Below, piece by piece: positions 52,932 through 60,074 of a DNA stretch of 64,000 bases (positions within the stretch are counted from its first letter, which is position 1; each line of letters opens with the position of its first letter). The stretch is from Prochlorococcus marinus str. MIT 9215 (lineage in GTDB: Bacteria; Cyanobacteriota; Cyanobacteriia; PCC-6307; Cyanobiaceae). Both the position numbers and the translations under genes were made by a program. The notes under the pieces are model-generated. The model saw only the letters and a program-made list of their open reading frames with translations, had not been told where the DNA came from and did no database searches. The stretch lies in NCBI RefSeq assembly GCF_000018065.1, contig NC_009840.1, positions 1,364,001 through 1,428,000 of the forward strand. Reading direction: 5' to 3'.

Positions 52932-53039
52932 TCAAACTCCCTTTGATTTTTTTTCAAGTTGATTAATTAATTTATCTAACCAAAGAGTGTTGTTGATCTT
53001 TTTTATATTTTTAAAGTATTTCGTTTTGTATGTACTCAT
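52932..53039 (-). CDS. Small helical protein with NT-WLD-LIN motif, 35 aa
   Basis: MSTYKTKYFKNIKKINNTLW then LDKLINQLEKKSKGV. Shares NTLWLDKLINQLE with 52014-52130. First gene of a two-gene unit with the twin-CX3C gene. Confidence 0.55.
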   Translation of the reverse strand: MSTYKTKYFKNIKKINNTLWLDKLINQLEKKSKGV

Positions 53040-53235
53040 AGCCTTACCCCTTTATTAGTGGAACTAACTTATAGGTAATGATTGAACTTTCCTAGAGCAA
53101 AAATACTGATTATGAATATAATGTAATATTGAAAGCCGATTAAATAATTATTGACGTTTAAGTTTTAAGAATTAAAACACTTGATTCTTCTTTATAAGTG
53201 ATGCTAGATAACTTATTGAACAAAGGATGTTAATT

Positions 53236-53364
53236 ATGACTTGCGGAAATCCAATTAAACAAAAAATTAAAAATATATTCGGTAATTGGTTTGATATTTT
53301 ATCAATTAGGAGGAAACTAACTTATGATCAATTGGAATGTATACAATTCGGTATTTGTGACTAA
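53236..53364 (+). CDS. Small protein, 42 aa
   Basis: MTCGNPIKQKIKNIFGNWFD then ILSIRRKLTYDQLECIQFGI and CD. The strong terminator that starts at its stop codon supports it. No family. Confidence 0.55.
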   Translation: MTCGNPIKQKIKNIFGNWFDILSIRRKLTYDQLECIQFGICD

Positions 53365-53397
53365 TCTCCAAAACAAGTTGAGGAGGTTACTTTTTTT
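53362..53397 (+). terminator. Rho-independent terminator of the 42-aa gene
   Basis: TAATCTCC/GGAGGTTA, 8 bp with one G-U pair, 12-nt loop, then CTTTTTTT. The stem includes the stop codon. Confidence 0.75.
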
Positions 53398-53483
53398 CAT
53401 TATTAGTTAAAATTTATTTTATTAAGATATTTGCAAAGTTTTTAGTAAAAGATAAAGTCTATTCATTTTTAACTAAGGGACAA

Positions 53484-53798
53484 TTAGCTCCTCCTAACCC
53501 AATCAGGAGATCCACTAAACCAATCAGCAAGATCATCATTTTTGGGATCAAAATGATTTTCAGTTTCTAAACCATCAAGACCAAGATTCTGGATTAGTCC
53601 ATTTATTCCGTCCGATTGTTGTTTACCATATCTCCTCAAACTATTTGCTTTCTTTAGCCATGTCCAAATAGTTGAATTATGTTTTGAAAACTTTTCTACA
53701 AAAATTCTTTCCTCCAATGAAACAGGTTTATCAAGTGAAATCCTCTTAACAATATCCTTAATTTTCAAACGGGAATTGTTGGTTAAAAACATATTCAT
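53484..53798 (-). CDS. Conserved hypothetical protein, 104 aa
   Basis: Soluble. FLTNNSRLKIKDIVKRISLD, ERIFVEKFSKHNSTIWTWLK, then GLIQNLGLDGLETENHFDPK and the end DDLADWFSGSPDWVRRS. The Trp-rich ends look conserved; no domain recognised. Confidence 0.65.
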   Translation of the reverse strand: MNMFLTNNSRLKIKDIVKRISLDKPVSLEERIFVEKFSKHNSTIWTWLKKANSLRRYGKQQSDGINGLIQNLGLDGLETENHFDPKNDDLADWFSGSPDWVRRS

Positions 53799-53940
53799 AA
53801 AAGAAGCTAATGTTTTATAGAAGTTTTTTTTATAAATGTCTTGTCAATCTTTATTTCAAGAAAAAGTTCTTTTTAGGAGTTTTTCAAGGACAAAAATATT
53901 CATTTAAAAACAGGTATCTTTAATTTGTAATAAAGGCTAC

Positions 53941-53987
53941 ATAAGTTGATTTATATAACTTATATATAAATAACTCCTATATAAGTT
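53941..53987. repeat. Cluster of AACTTAT inverted repeats
   Basis: AACTTATATA (53957-53966) and TATATAAGTT (53978-53987) form a perfect 10-bp inverted repeat; ATAAGTT (53941-53947) pairs with AACTTAT (53957-53963) as well. Otherwise 53799-54141 holds no gene. Could be an operator or just a cruciform. Confidence 0.4.
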
Positions 53988-54182
53988 TCTCTAGCTAATT
54001 TAAGATTTAATTTATAAAAAAGAATAAGGGAAATATACATTTACAATAAATTAAAATAAGCCAAAAATTAAATCAAGTGCTGACATATATTTTAAAAATA
54101 AATATCATTTGTCTAAATAAATTTTATAGAAATTCAGTTTTATGATGAAAAAAATTTATTCATAGCCTTAGCTTTTGCATTA

Positions 54183-54569
54183 ATGCTTATTAACCCAAGT
54201 ATTTCTATAGCTGCAAAATCTCCTGTTGATGTGCAAGAAATCTTCACCTCTTCAGAAAACATTGATGGTGATAATTTTAAGTATCCAAAAGGAAAAGCTG
54301 AAATGCGTTTGATTAGAGTAGCAGTTGAAAATGGGGCGACCATACCAATGCATTCGCATCCTGTACCTTTATTAGGCCATATTGAAAGTGGGGAACTAAC
54401 GCTCGCAGAAAAGACAGGTATTAGTAAAAACTTTAAGGAAGGAGATTCATTTATTCTTTCAGCAAATACTCCTGCTCATACAATGGCTAATAGTGGTGAT
54501 TCTTCTGCAATTATGTGGTTAGCTGTGGCTTCAGCAGAGGGTATCCCTACTTTGAATCCTGAAGAATAA
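54183..54569 (+). CDS. Cupin protein with disrupted signal peptide
   Basis: As read, 128 residues from ATG 54183. Cupin motif 1: IPMHSHPVPLLGHIESGELTL; motif 2: GDSFILSANTPAHTMANSG. The region just upstream encodes the rest of a signal peptide (F-I-A-L-A-F-A-L) in this frame, but the ATG ATG AAA AAA start (54142) is in another frame. One more A in the A7 tract 54148-54154 would join them. Expression or export may be affected. Small exported cupin, function unknown. Confidence 0.75.
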   Translation: MLINPSISIAAKSPVDVQEIFTSSENIDGDNFKYPKGKAEMRLIRVAVENGATIPMHSHPVPLLGHIESGELTLAEKTGISKNFKEGDSFILSANTPAHTMANSGDSSAIMWLAVASAEGIPTLNPEE

Positions 54570-54592
54570 ATCAACGTGATGACAGTCGATCT

Positions 54593-54618
54593 AAAAAGAG
54601 GGTTTTGTCCCTCTTTTT
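54593..54618 (+). terminator. Rho-independent terminator of the cupin gene
   Basis: AAAAAGAGGG/CCCTCTTTTT, 10-bp stem with a 6-nt loop TTTTGT and T-run. Strong. Confidence 0.88.
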
Positions 54619-55173
54619 ACTTTTTATTCCTATTATTCTTATTCTTTTTTAACTTCACCTCCTTTTAACCCTTTTGCTTTTATTATTCTGCTTTAAATTT
54701 AACTACTTTTTTGGGCTATAGATTCAAACTTAGCTTTAATAAAATTTACTAAGAAGATTAAGATTAATATTGTGTGGTTGGTTAAACCACCTATTATCAC
54801 TTTGCTTTTGAATAATACTTTCGTAAGTTAATGAGAAATGAAATATTTAAGGTTAAATGTAATTTAATAATTACTTATTTGAATTTGATATTAAATCACA
54901 GTTAAATATTTTTTAAAGGCTTTAATTTATCAGATCTTTATGAAACACAATTACACCTATTACTTTTCAAAATAAAAACTTTGACGGATAATAAATTTAT
55001 ATTCAAAGAAGGTACCCAAACCCTATTTTATCCGCGAGAACTTTACCCAAAATTAGAAGATAGCTGCTTGCTAATGAAAAGGTAATAAGATTATTCTCGC
55101 AGTAATGGCATATCTTTTAATTTTATGAAAAATTCTATTCTAAATTAATTCAAACTTTTTAATCTTTTTTCAA
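54619..55173. other. Intergenic region, no gene seen
   Basis: Mostly AT-rich. It contains a GTGGTT-GGTTA-AACCAC hairpin near 54774-54792, the second copy of the 36-nt dispersed repeat (54980) and CGGATAA...TTATCCG inverted ends around 54984-55034. No acceptable ORF. Confidence 0.35.
54980..55015 (+). repeat. Dispersed 36-nt repeat, copy 2
   Basis: TTGACGGATAATAAATTTAT and following bases; closest to copy 1 (47188), 28 of 36 by eye. The 3' flank continues to a TTATCCG that inverts the CGGATAA. Confidence 0.5.
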
Positions 55174-55407
55174 ATGACTTTTGATCAAATAAAAAATTTT
55201 TTAATTGAACTCAAAACAAATAAAATTTTACTTGATGAAGTTTCAAGTGTAGCTACTGCTGATGAAATCGCCTTAATAGCTTCACATCATGGATTTGAAT
55301 TTACTGGTAAAGAATTAAAAGAAATTTCCAAGAGCAAAATCGAGGGGGTAAATATTAAAACTCAAGATACCACTCCATCTTATAATTTTGGTGAGGAAGG
55401 AAACTAA
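55174..55407 (+). CDS. Nif11-like leader-domain peptide, 77 aa
   Basis: MTFDQIKNFLIELKTNKILL and VATADEIALIASHHGFEFTG then KELKEISKSK: the Nif11 pattern (F..KL..D..L...L......E.-IA...G--FT..EL), which also serves as a leader in many RiPP precursors, including prochlorosins. The last ~22 residues (IKTQDTTPSYNFGEEGN) lack Cys and a GG cleavage site, and no LanM-type enzyme is in the window. Product status unknown. Confidence 0.78.
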   Translation: MTFDQIKNFLIELKTNKILLDEVSSVATADEIALIASHHGFEFTGKELKEISKSKIEGVNIKTQDTTPSYNFGEEGN

Positions 55408-55520
55408 AAAAATTGATTAAGGAAAAAAAATAAAAAGTTTCATAAGCTTCATAATTTAATCCTGCTTAAAAGAATAAGCATTCTAAATTTTTTGAATTAC
55501 TAAGCTTTTAATAATGATTT

Positions 55521-55808
55521 TCAGTTAATACTTTTGGACTGATTTTCATTTATAACGTTATTAACAGTAGAAGTTTTATCTTCCTTTTTTAGGACTTCTT
55601 TTAAATGAATATGATTTGCTTCACCTTTATTATGTCCATGAGCAATTCCAAGCTCATGCATCCTTGCATGTTCTTTAATAGTATCTCTTAATTCACCAGA
55701 TTTAGGACCTACAGTAGTGTAAATACCATAACCTATCGCACCAAATAATAATAAACCAATGCTTCCTAATACAAAAATGAGTGTAGGATCGTTATTAGCA
55801 GCAATCAT
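55521..55808 (-). CDS. PsbN-like protein with long His/charged tail, 95 aa
   Basis: LIFVLGSIGLLLFGAIGYGI then YTTVGPKSGELRDTIKEHAR: helix plus GYGIYT-x-GP of PsbN. Continues with MHELGIAHGHNKGEANHIHL and a Lys/Ser/Asn tail. Paralogue of 47972-48187, but a longer tail. PsbN itself is ~43 residues, so this is an extended relative, not the normal psbN. Confidence 0.75.
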   Translation of the reverse strand: MIAANNDPTLIFVLGSIGLLLFGAIGYGIYTTVGPKSGELRDTIKEHARMHELGIAHGHNKGEANHIHLKEVLKKEDKTSTVNNVINENQSKSIN

Positions 55809-55966
55809 ATTAAAAAAAAATAATTAAACTAGACTTTAATTATTTATGGAAGGATTTTAAAGTAAATAAGTTATGAGTTAGGTATTTAAAAATTATTATT
55901 GTCTGTAGCAGTTTAGACATAATAAATATACAAAAGATATAAAAAATTTTTTTTACCTGATGTAAT

Positions 55967-56084
55967 ATGTTTAAAAATACTTCTTACTATTTCAGACAGC
56001 TCAAACAAAATAGCATTTATTCTTCTTTTACTGGGAGTTCTCGTTTATTACGGGTTAGTTATTAGTGGTAATAATCCGCTTTAA
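55967..56084 (+). pseudogene. Small membrane protein gene, frame not joined to its start
   Basis: Frame starting ATA at 55977 reads LLTISDSSNKIAFILLLLGV LVYYGLVISGNNPL to a stop at 56084 but has no start. ATG at 55967 is one base out. Removing one A from A5 (55973-55977) or one T from the preceding T-run would give MFK- or MLK-ILLTISDSS. Similar to lesions at 43085 and 54148. Confidence 0.5.
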
Positions 56085-56193
56085 ACTGAGGAGAATTAAT
56101 TAATTATCTAAGAATTTAAGACTCTCTAAAATTTAAGCAATTAGAATAACATTGCTCCATGTTAAATAAAGATAAATAAGAGAATATAAGTTA

Positions 56194-56328
56194 TTAAATC
56201 CCAAAAAAGAATCCGTCTTTTTCATAAGAAAATATAACTACAGATATACCAATCGAGATAAGAATAAATTTAAAAATATTATTTTGTATTTTTTTTCTTA
56301 GTGAATTTGATGCTTCTGATGATTTCAT
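56194..56328 (-). CDS. Small membrane protein, 44 aa
   Basis: From the inner ATG: MKSSEASNSLRKKIQNNIFK then FILISIGISVVIFSYEKDGF and FFGI. Basic N-terminus then helix. An upstream ATG at 56394 adds a second hydrophobic region. Confidence 0.5.
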   Translation of the reverse strand: MKSSEASNSLRKKIQNNIFKFILISIGISVVIFSYEKDGFFFGI

Positions 56329-56400
56329 AAAAGAGATTAAAAAAATTAAATAAACATAATTTATATTTGGATACCTTGCTAAAAGATAGATCAAAATTAA

Positions 56401-56502
56401 TTAATCCTTTTTTGATTTAGGTTTTAGACCAAAATCATTTTTGCCTCTAACAAAGAAAGTAATTACCAATAAAAAAAAGCTTAAAATAGAAAGAGTTTCC
56501 AT
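56401..56502 (-). CDS. Single-helix protein with GKNDFG motif, 33 aa
   Basis: METLSILSFFLLVITFFVRG then KNDFGLKPKSKKD. Helix directly followed by (R)GKNDFG, as in 48539-48874 (AGKDDFG) and 56522-56644 (GSNDFG). 19 bp downstream of 56522 on the same strand. Confidence 0.6.
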   Translation of the reverse strand: METLSILSFFLLVITFFVRGKNDFGLKPKSKKD

Positions 56503-56521
56503 AATAGATTGATAAATTTTT

Positions 56522-56644
56522 TTACTTGGAAGATATTTGATCTTTTAATTGAGATTTACCTGATGAAATACCAAAATCATTTGATCCGAATTTCATAAAA
56601 GCAATAAAAGCAGCAAAAAAGCCCAAGACTGCAATGAGATGCAT
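56522..56644 (-). CDS. Single-helix protein with GSNDFG motif, 40 aa
   Basis: MHLIAVLGFFAAFIAFMKFG then SNDFGISSGKSQLKDQISSK. Same family as 56401 and 48539. Function unknown. Confidence 0.6.
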   Translation of the reverse strand: MHLIAVLGFFAAFIAFMKFGSNDFGISSGKSQLKDQISSK

Positions 56645-57020
56645 ATGTTTTAAATAAGGAATTTATACATGAGGACAATAAAAATATTTCTTAAAAGAGT
56701 CAAGGACAACTATTACATAATAAATAGCTAAAAATACATCCTTTACTTTTAAAAATTACTTATAAAAAATTATTTGATAATCCTTAATGAATAAAATTTT
56801 ATAACGTTAATAATTAGCTAAAGCTTATCCAATTCATTTCAATCCCTTATTTTCGTTATTATCAAACTTAATGGATAATAAATCTATAACCAAAAAAGTT
56901 TGGATAACATCTTATGGAAGCCTAAAAAATAATCCAAATCCCTTGATATTAAAATAGATAAGTTTTAACTAATAAAATATTTAAAAACTTGATTTGAATG
57001 AATTTTTTTTAATTTTTTAT
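56645..57020. other. Intergenic region with the third 36-nt repeat copy
   Basis: TTAATGGATAATAAATCTAT at 56868-56887 begins copy 3 of the dispersed repeat (56868-56903); it differs from copies 1 and 2 at 3' bases. No ORF was seen. Confidence 0.4.
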
Positions 57021-57197
57021 TTATAAAAATATTCCTTTACTTTGTATAAACATATGAAAAGCAGGATTATGAAGATATAGATCATAAGTAGCTTTAGCAA
57101 AGAAAATAATCAACCCTGAAACAACTAAAAAAATTATCTGATCTTTTGATGCATTATCAAAATTTAATGTTTTTGCATTAAGTTTTTTTGCTTTCAT
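57021..57197 (-). CDS. Small membrane protein, 58 aa
   Basis: MKAKKLNAKTLNFDNASKDQ then IIFLVVSGLIIFFAKATYDL and HNPAFHMFIQSKGIFL. Basic start, one helix, aromatic end. Good coding composition. Confidence 0.6.
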   Translation of the reverse strand: MKAKKLNAKTLNFDNASKDQIIFLVVSGLIIFFAKATYDLYLHNPAFHMFIQSKGIFL

Positions 57198-57357
57198 AAT
57201 TAAATTTGACTCTATTTATTTCATAGCAAAAATATTTAATAACATTTAAAAATAAATATTTTATTCAGATTTTAAAATTTTTAACTTACTACTTTTATAG
57301 CTTCTTTATTAGTGATATGAATTCTTGGTCATTTATTAAGTAGCCCCTCATCCAAAA

Positions 57358-57573
57358 TTATATTCCTTGAAGATCTGGGATTAAAATCCCTCCATCAAGA
57401 TCATCATCATCTTTATCTTTATCTTTATCTTTATCTGAGAGGATTATTTCTCCAACCTTTAATCCAACAAAAAGACAGAAAATCCATATAAAAATATCTT
57501 CTCATGCTAAATTCATAACCCAACTTAAGATCAAACCAATTAATAAACCAAGCCCAACAATAATAATTTCCAA
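57358..57573 (-). pseudogene. Broken small membrane protein with acidic DDDDLDGGILIP tail
   Basis: In one frame from TTG 57573: EIIIVGLGLLIGLILSWVMN-LA, TGA (57502-57504), then EDIFIWIFCLFVGLKVGEII and LSDKDKDKDKDDDDLDGG-ILIPDLQGI. TGA in place of TGG (Trp) would make it whole: two helices and an acidic tail ending DGG-LIP, like 28122-28304. The 63-residue ORF reported in another frame (57431-57622) is not the likely product. Confidence 0.6.
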
Positions 57574-57937
57574 TATTCCAAAGTATTTTTATTAAATTAA
57601 GTAATAATGGCGACGTAATCAAGTTATCAAAAAAATGTGATATTTAATTTATAAAAATTTTTATTTGTAGATGAAATTCCTTTTCTTTTTTAAATTATCA
57701 GTCTTTAAAGTAAGCATATTTTGTTTTATTAATAAAAAATTATTAGATTTATAAATGATCTATATATGAGAGCAAAAAAAATATTTTCAAATAAAGTTAT
57801 ATTTACTGCATGCAATTTAATACATAAAAAGGTTTCGAAAATTATTGCTTATCTAAAAATTTATATATAGATTTGAATAGGGAAGCTATTTTCTATAGAA
57901 AATAAATTTCAAATATGAGCCTTCAATATTAGATTTT
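57574..57937. other. Upstream region of the oxidase operon with a 16-bp palindrome
   Basis: AT-rich. A perfect palindrome ATTTTCTATAGAAAAT (57888-57903) lies 35 bp before the first ATG (57938), a position fit for an operator. The rest shows nothing. Confidence 0.4.
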
Positions 57938-58468
57938 ATGGGCAATATTTTGATCAATACAATTACATTATTTTCAAGTTTGCTTCCAGCATTGAACGAA
58001 AAAAATCTCCCTTGGATTGATGTTATTCATCCTATTGTAGTTCATTTTGTAATTGCGATGGCTTTAGGTGCTGTATTTTTTGATTTTGTTGGGATAATTT
58101 TCAAAAAACCTAATTTATTTGAAGTTAGTTTTTTAAATTTAACCGTTGCTACGATTGCTATTTTTATTGCTATTGTATTTGGTCAAATTGAAGCGGGGCT
58201 CAGTAATCCATATGGAATATCTAGAGATGTTTTGAACTACCACAGCACCATTGGATGGTCATTAGCAGGGGTACTTTCGGTTATCACAGGATGGCGATAT
58301 GTATCAAGACAAAGTAACCCTCAAGTTCTATCAAAAGGGTTTGTTTTTATAGATATTGTTTTAGCACTCTTAGTTTGTATGCAAGTTTATTTGGGCGATA
58401 TGTTGGTTTGGATTTATGGATTGCACACAGTGCCAGTAGTTCAAGCTGTTAGGGATGGATTATTATGA
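57938..58468 (+). CDS. DUF2231 family membrane protein, first gene of the ARTO operon
   Basis: 176 residues, four helices. IDVIHPIVVHFVIAMALGAV (HP-VVHF of DUF2231), then a C-terminal helical region with LNYHSTIGWSLAGVLSVITG and LGDMLVWIYGLHTVPV. DUF2231 proteins may bind heme through these His. Overlaps the next gene by ATGA. Confidence 0.85.
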   Translation: MGNILINTITLFSSLLPALNEKNLPWIDVIHPIVVHFVIAMALGAVFFDFVGIIFKKPNLFEVSFLNLTVATIAIFIAIVFGQIEAGLSNPYGISRDVLNYHSTIGWSLAGVLSVITGWRYVSRQSNPQVLSKGFVFIDIVLALLVCMQVYLGDMLVWIYGLHTVPVVQAVRDGLL

Positions 58469-59142
58469 TAATTTTTAATCATAATTTTTCTTCTGAATTA
58501 AGCAGTTTGAAATGTTTTAACTACCTTTTCTGTCTTTTAATAAAATCACCAATTAGCGAAATATCAGACAAATTAGGGCCGAATGATTTGCCTTATAAAA
58601 TTCCATTACATCCAAATCTTGTTCATTTAACTATAGGTTTATTTGCTATTGGAATATTCTTTGATATCGTAGGAGCTTTTTATCCTTTTGAAAAAAGAAT
58701 TCTAAGATTTTTTGCTTTTCCTGTAACAAGAGTGGGATTTCATGATGTTGGTTGGTATAACGTTCTTGCCGCCTCGTTTATAACTTTCTTTACGGTTGCA
58801 ACTGGTTTTTTTGAAATGTTACTTGCAGTTCCCATCCCAGAAGTTAAAAGTATTTTAGGACAAAGTGCTATTTCTACTATGCTTTGGCATGCTGTTGGCG
58901 GAGTAGCGATTTTATTTATAATGATTTCAATGACTATATGGAGAGGTTATCAACGATTTATTTTTAGAAAGGATTTCGGGAGACAAGTTTCTTGGTCTTA
59001 TATTTTTTTTGGATCCTTAATTTTAATTTTGATGGGGCTTCATGGCAGTTTAGGAGCATGGCTTGCAAGCGACTTTGGAGTTCATATTACAGCTGACCAA
59101 CTTCTTGTAAGAGGCGAAGATCTTAATCAAATATTCCAATGA
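58465..59142 (+). CDS. DUF2231 family membrane protein, second
   Basis: 225 residues. N-terminal extension, then KIPLHPNLVHLTIGLFAIGI FFDIVG (HPxxVHL), two further helices with TMLWHAVGGVAILFIMISMT and GLHGSLGAWLASDFGVH. Paralogue of the previous gene. ATGA overlap with ctaC. It may be an oxidase assembly or membrane-anchor heme protein by context. Confidence 0.85.
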   Translation: MIIFNHNFSSELSSLKCFNYLFCLLIKSPISEISDKLGPNDLPYKIPLHPNLVHLTIGLFAIGIFFDIVGAFYPFEKRILRFFAFPVTRVGFHDVGWYNVLAASFITFFTVATGFFEMLLAVPIPEVKSILGQSAISTMLWHAVGGVAILFIMISMTIWRGYQRFIFRKDFGRQVSWSYIFFGSLILILMGLHGSLGAWLASDFGVHITADQLLVRGEDLNQIFQ

Positions 59143-60074
59143 CAACCAAAATAAGAAGAATAAAGAAAAAGGGGTTTTCAAAAACTTTTATAATTATTAT
59201 TGCAGTTATACTAAACATCATATTTAGTCTCTTAATGGGATATTGGTCCTATAGTTGGTTGCCAATACAAGCTTCAGAAGCTGCTCATTATGTAGATAAT
59301 CTTTTTGCATTTGAAACTACTATTGGTACTTTTATCTTTCTAGGATGTTCAGGGACAATGGCTTGGATTTTAGTTTTCAATAGAGCTCCCAAGTATGATG
59401 AAAGTAATGGAGAACCTTTAGAGGGCAATCTAAAACTTGAAATTATTTGGACAATAGTTCCTCTTCTTTTAGTTTTGGGAATATCAACATACTCAACAAG
59501 GGTTAATTATAAACTTGAAAACTTAGGTTCAAAAATAAAATATGATTATGGCGCAGAAGTCCCTTTTGTTGAAGAGAAAAAAGTTTTTGATTATGGACCA
59601 ATTGACGTAATTTCGAGGCAATGGAACTGGGAGTTTGTTTATCCAAATGGAATACATAGTTCTGAATTACATTTGCCAGTTGATAAAAAATCAAACTTTA
59701 GATTAATAACAGAAGATGTTATTCATAGCTTTTATGTCCCAGCATTTAGATTAAAGCAAGATATTATTCCTGGAAGTGTAATTACATATTCTCTAACACC
59801 AACTAAAGAGGGAGTATTTAGATTAAGAGATGCAATGTTTAGTGGCGCATATTTCTCAGAAAACCAAACAAATGTAATAGTAGAGTCTGAAGAAATTTTT
59901 TACAAATGGATTAAAGAGACTGTAAAAAAAGAACTTCAAAATGGATTAAATCCTGCTGGCAGTTTGTACCAGAAAAGGCTAAGAAATGGTAATAGAGGTT
60001 GGGCAACAGTAAAACCCGCTCCTGATCCAAAAGTTAATGATGCCGGCATTGAATCACGACCTCATGATAGTTGA
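59139..60074 (+). CDS. ctaCII: Heme-copper oxidase subunit II without CuA ligands (ARTO type)
   Basis: 311 residues: two N-terminal helices (FIIIIAVILNIIFSLLMGYW; LEIIWTIVPLLLVLGIS), then the cupredoxin domain with QWNWEFVYPNG and VIHSFYVPAFRLKQDIIPG. In the loop that normally reads C-A-E-L-C-G-xx-H-xx-M, this has D231-AMF-S235-GAY-F239-SE-N242: both Cys, His and Met are replaced; His196 alone stays. CuA is therefore gone, as in quinol oxidases and cyanobacterial ARTO. Electrons are likely from plastoquinol. Overlaps its neighbours by 4 bp. Confidence 0.9.
   Translation: MTTKIRRIKKKGFSKTFIIIIAVILNIIFSLLMGYWSYSWLPIQASEAAHYVDNLFAFETTIGTFIFLGCSGTMAWILVFNRAPKYDESNGEPLEGNLKLEIIWTIVPLLLVLGISTYSTRVNYKLENLGSKIKYDYGAEVPFVEEKKVFDYGPIDVISRQWNWEFVYPNGIHSSELHLPVDKKSNFRLITEDVIHSFYVPAFRLKQDIIPGSVITYSLTPTKEGVFRLRDAMFSGAYFSENQTNVIVESEEIFYKWIKETVKKELQNGLNPAGSLYQKRLRNGNRGWATVKPAPDPKVNDAGIESRPHDS

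Noticed and set aside
54593-54618. Possible riboswitch between the cupin and Nif11 genes
   Set aside because: The structure is a simple symmetric terminator; no aptamer-like conserved core was visible.
57431-57622. 63-residue minus-strand ORF overlapping the acidic-tail gene
   Set aside because: It reads the other frame of the DDDD-DGG gene; the acidic tail shows which frame was coding.
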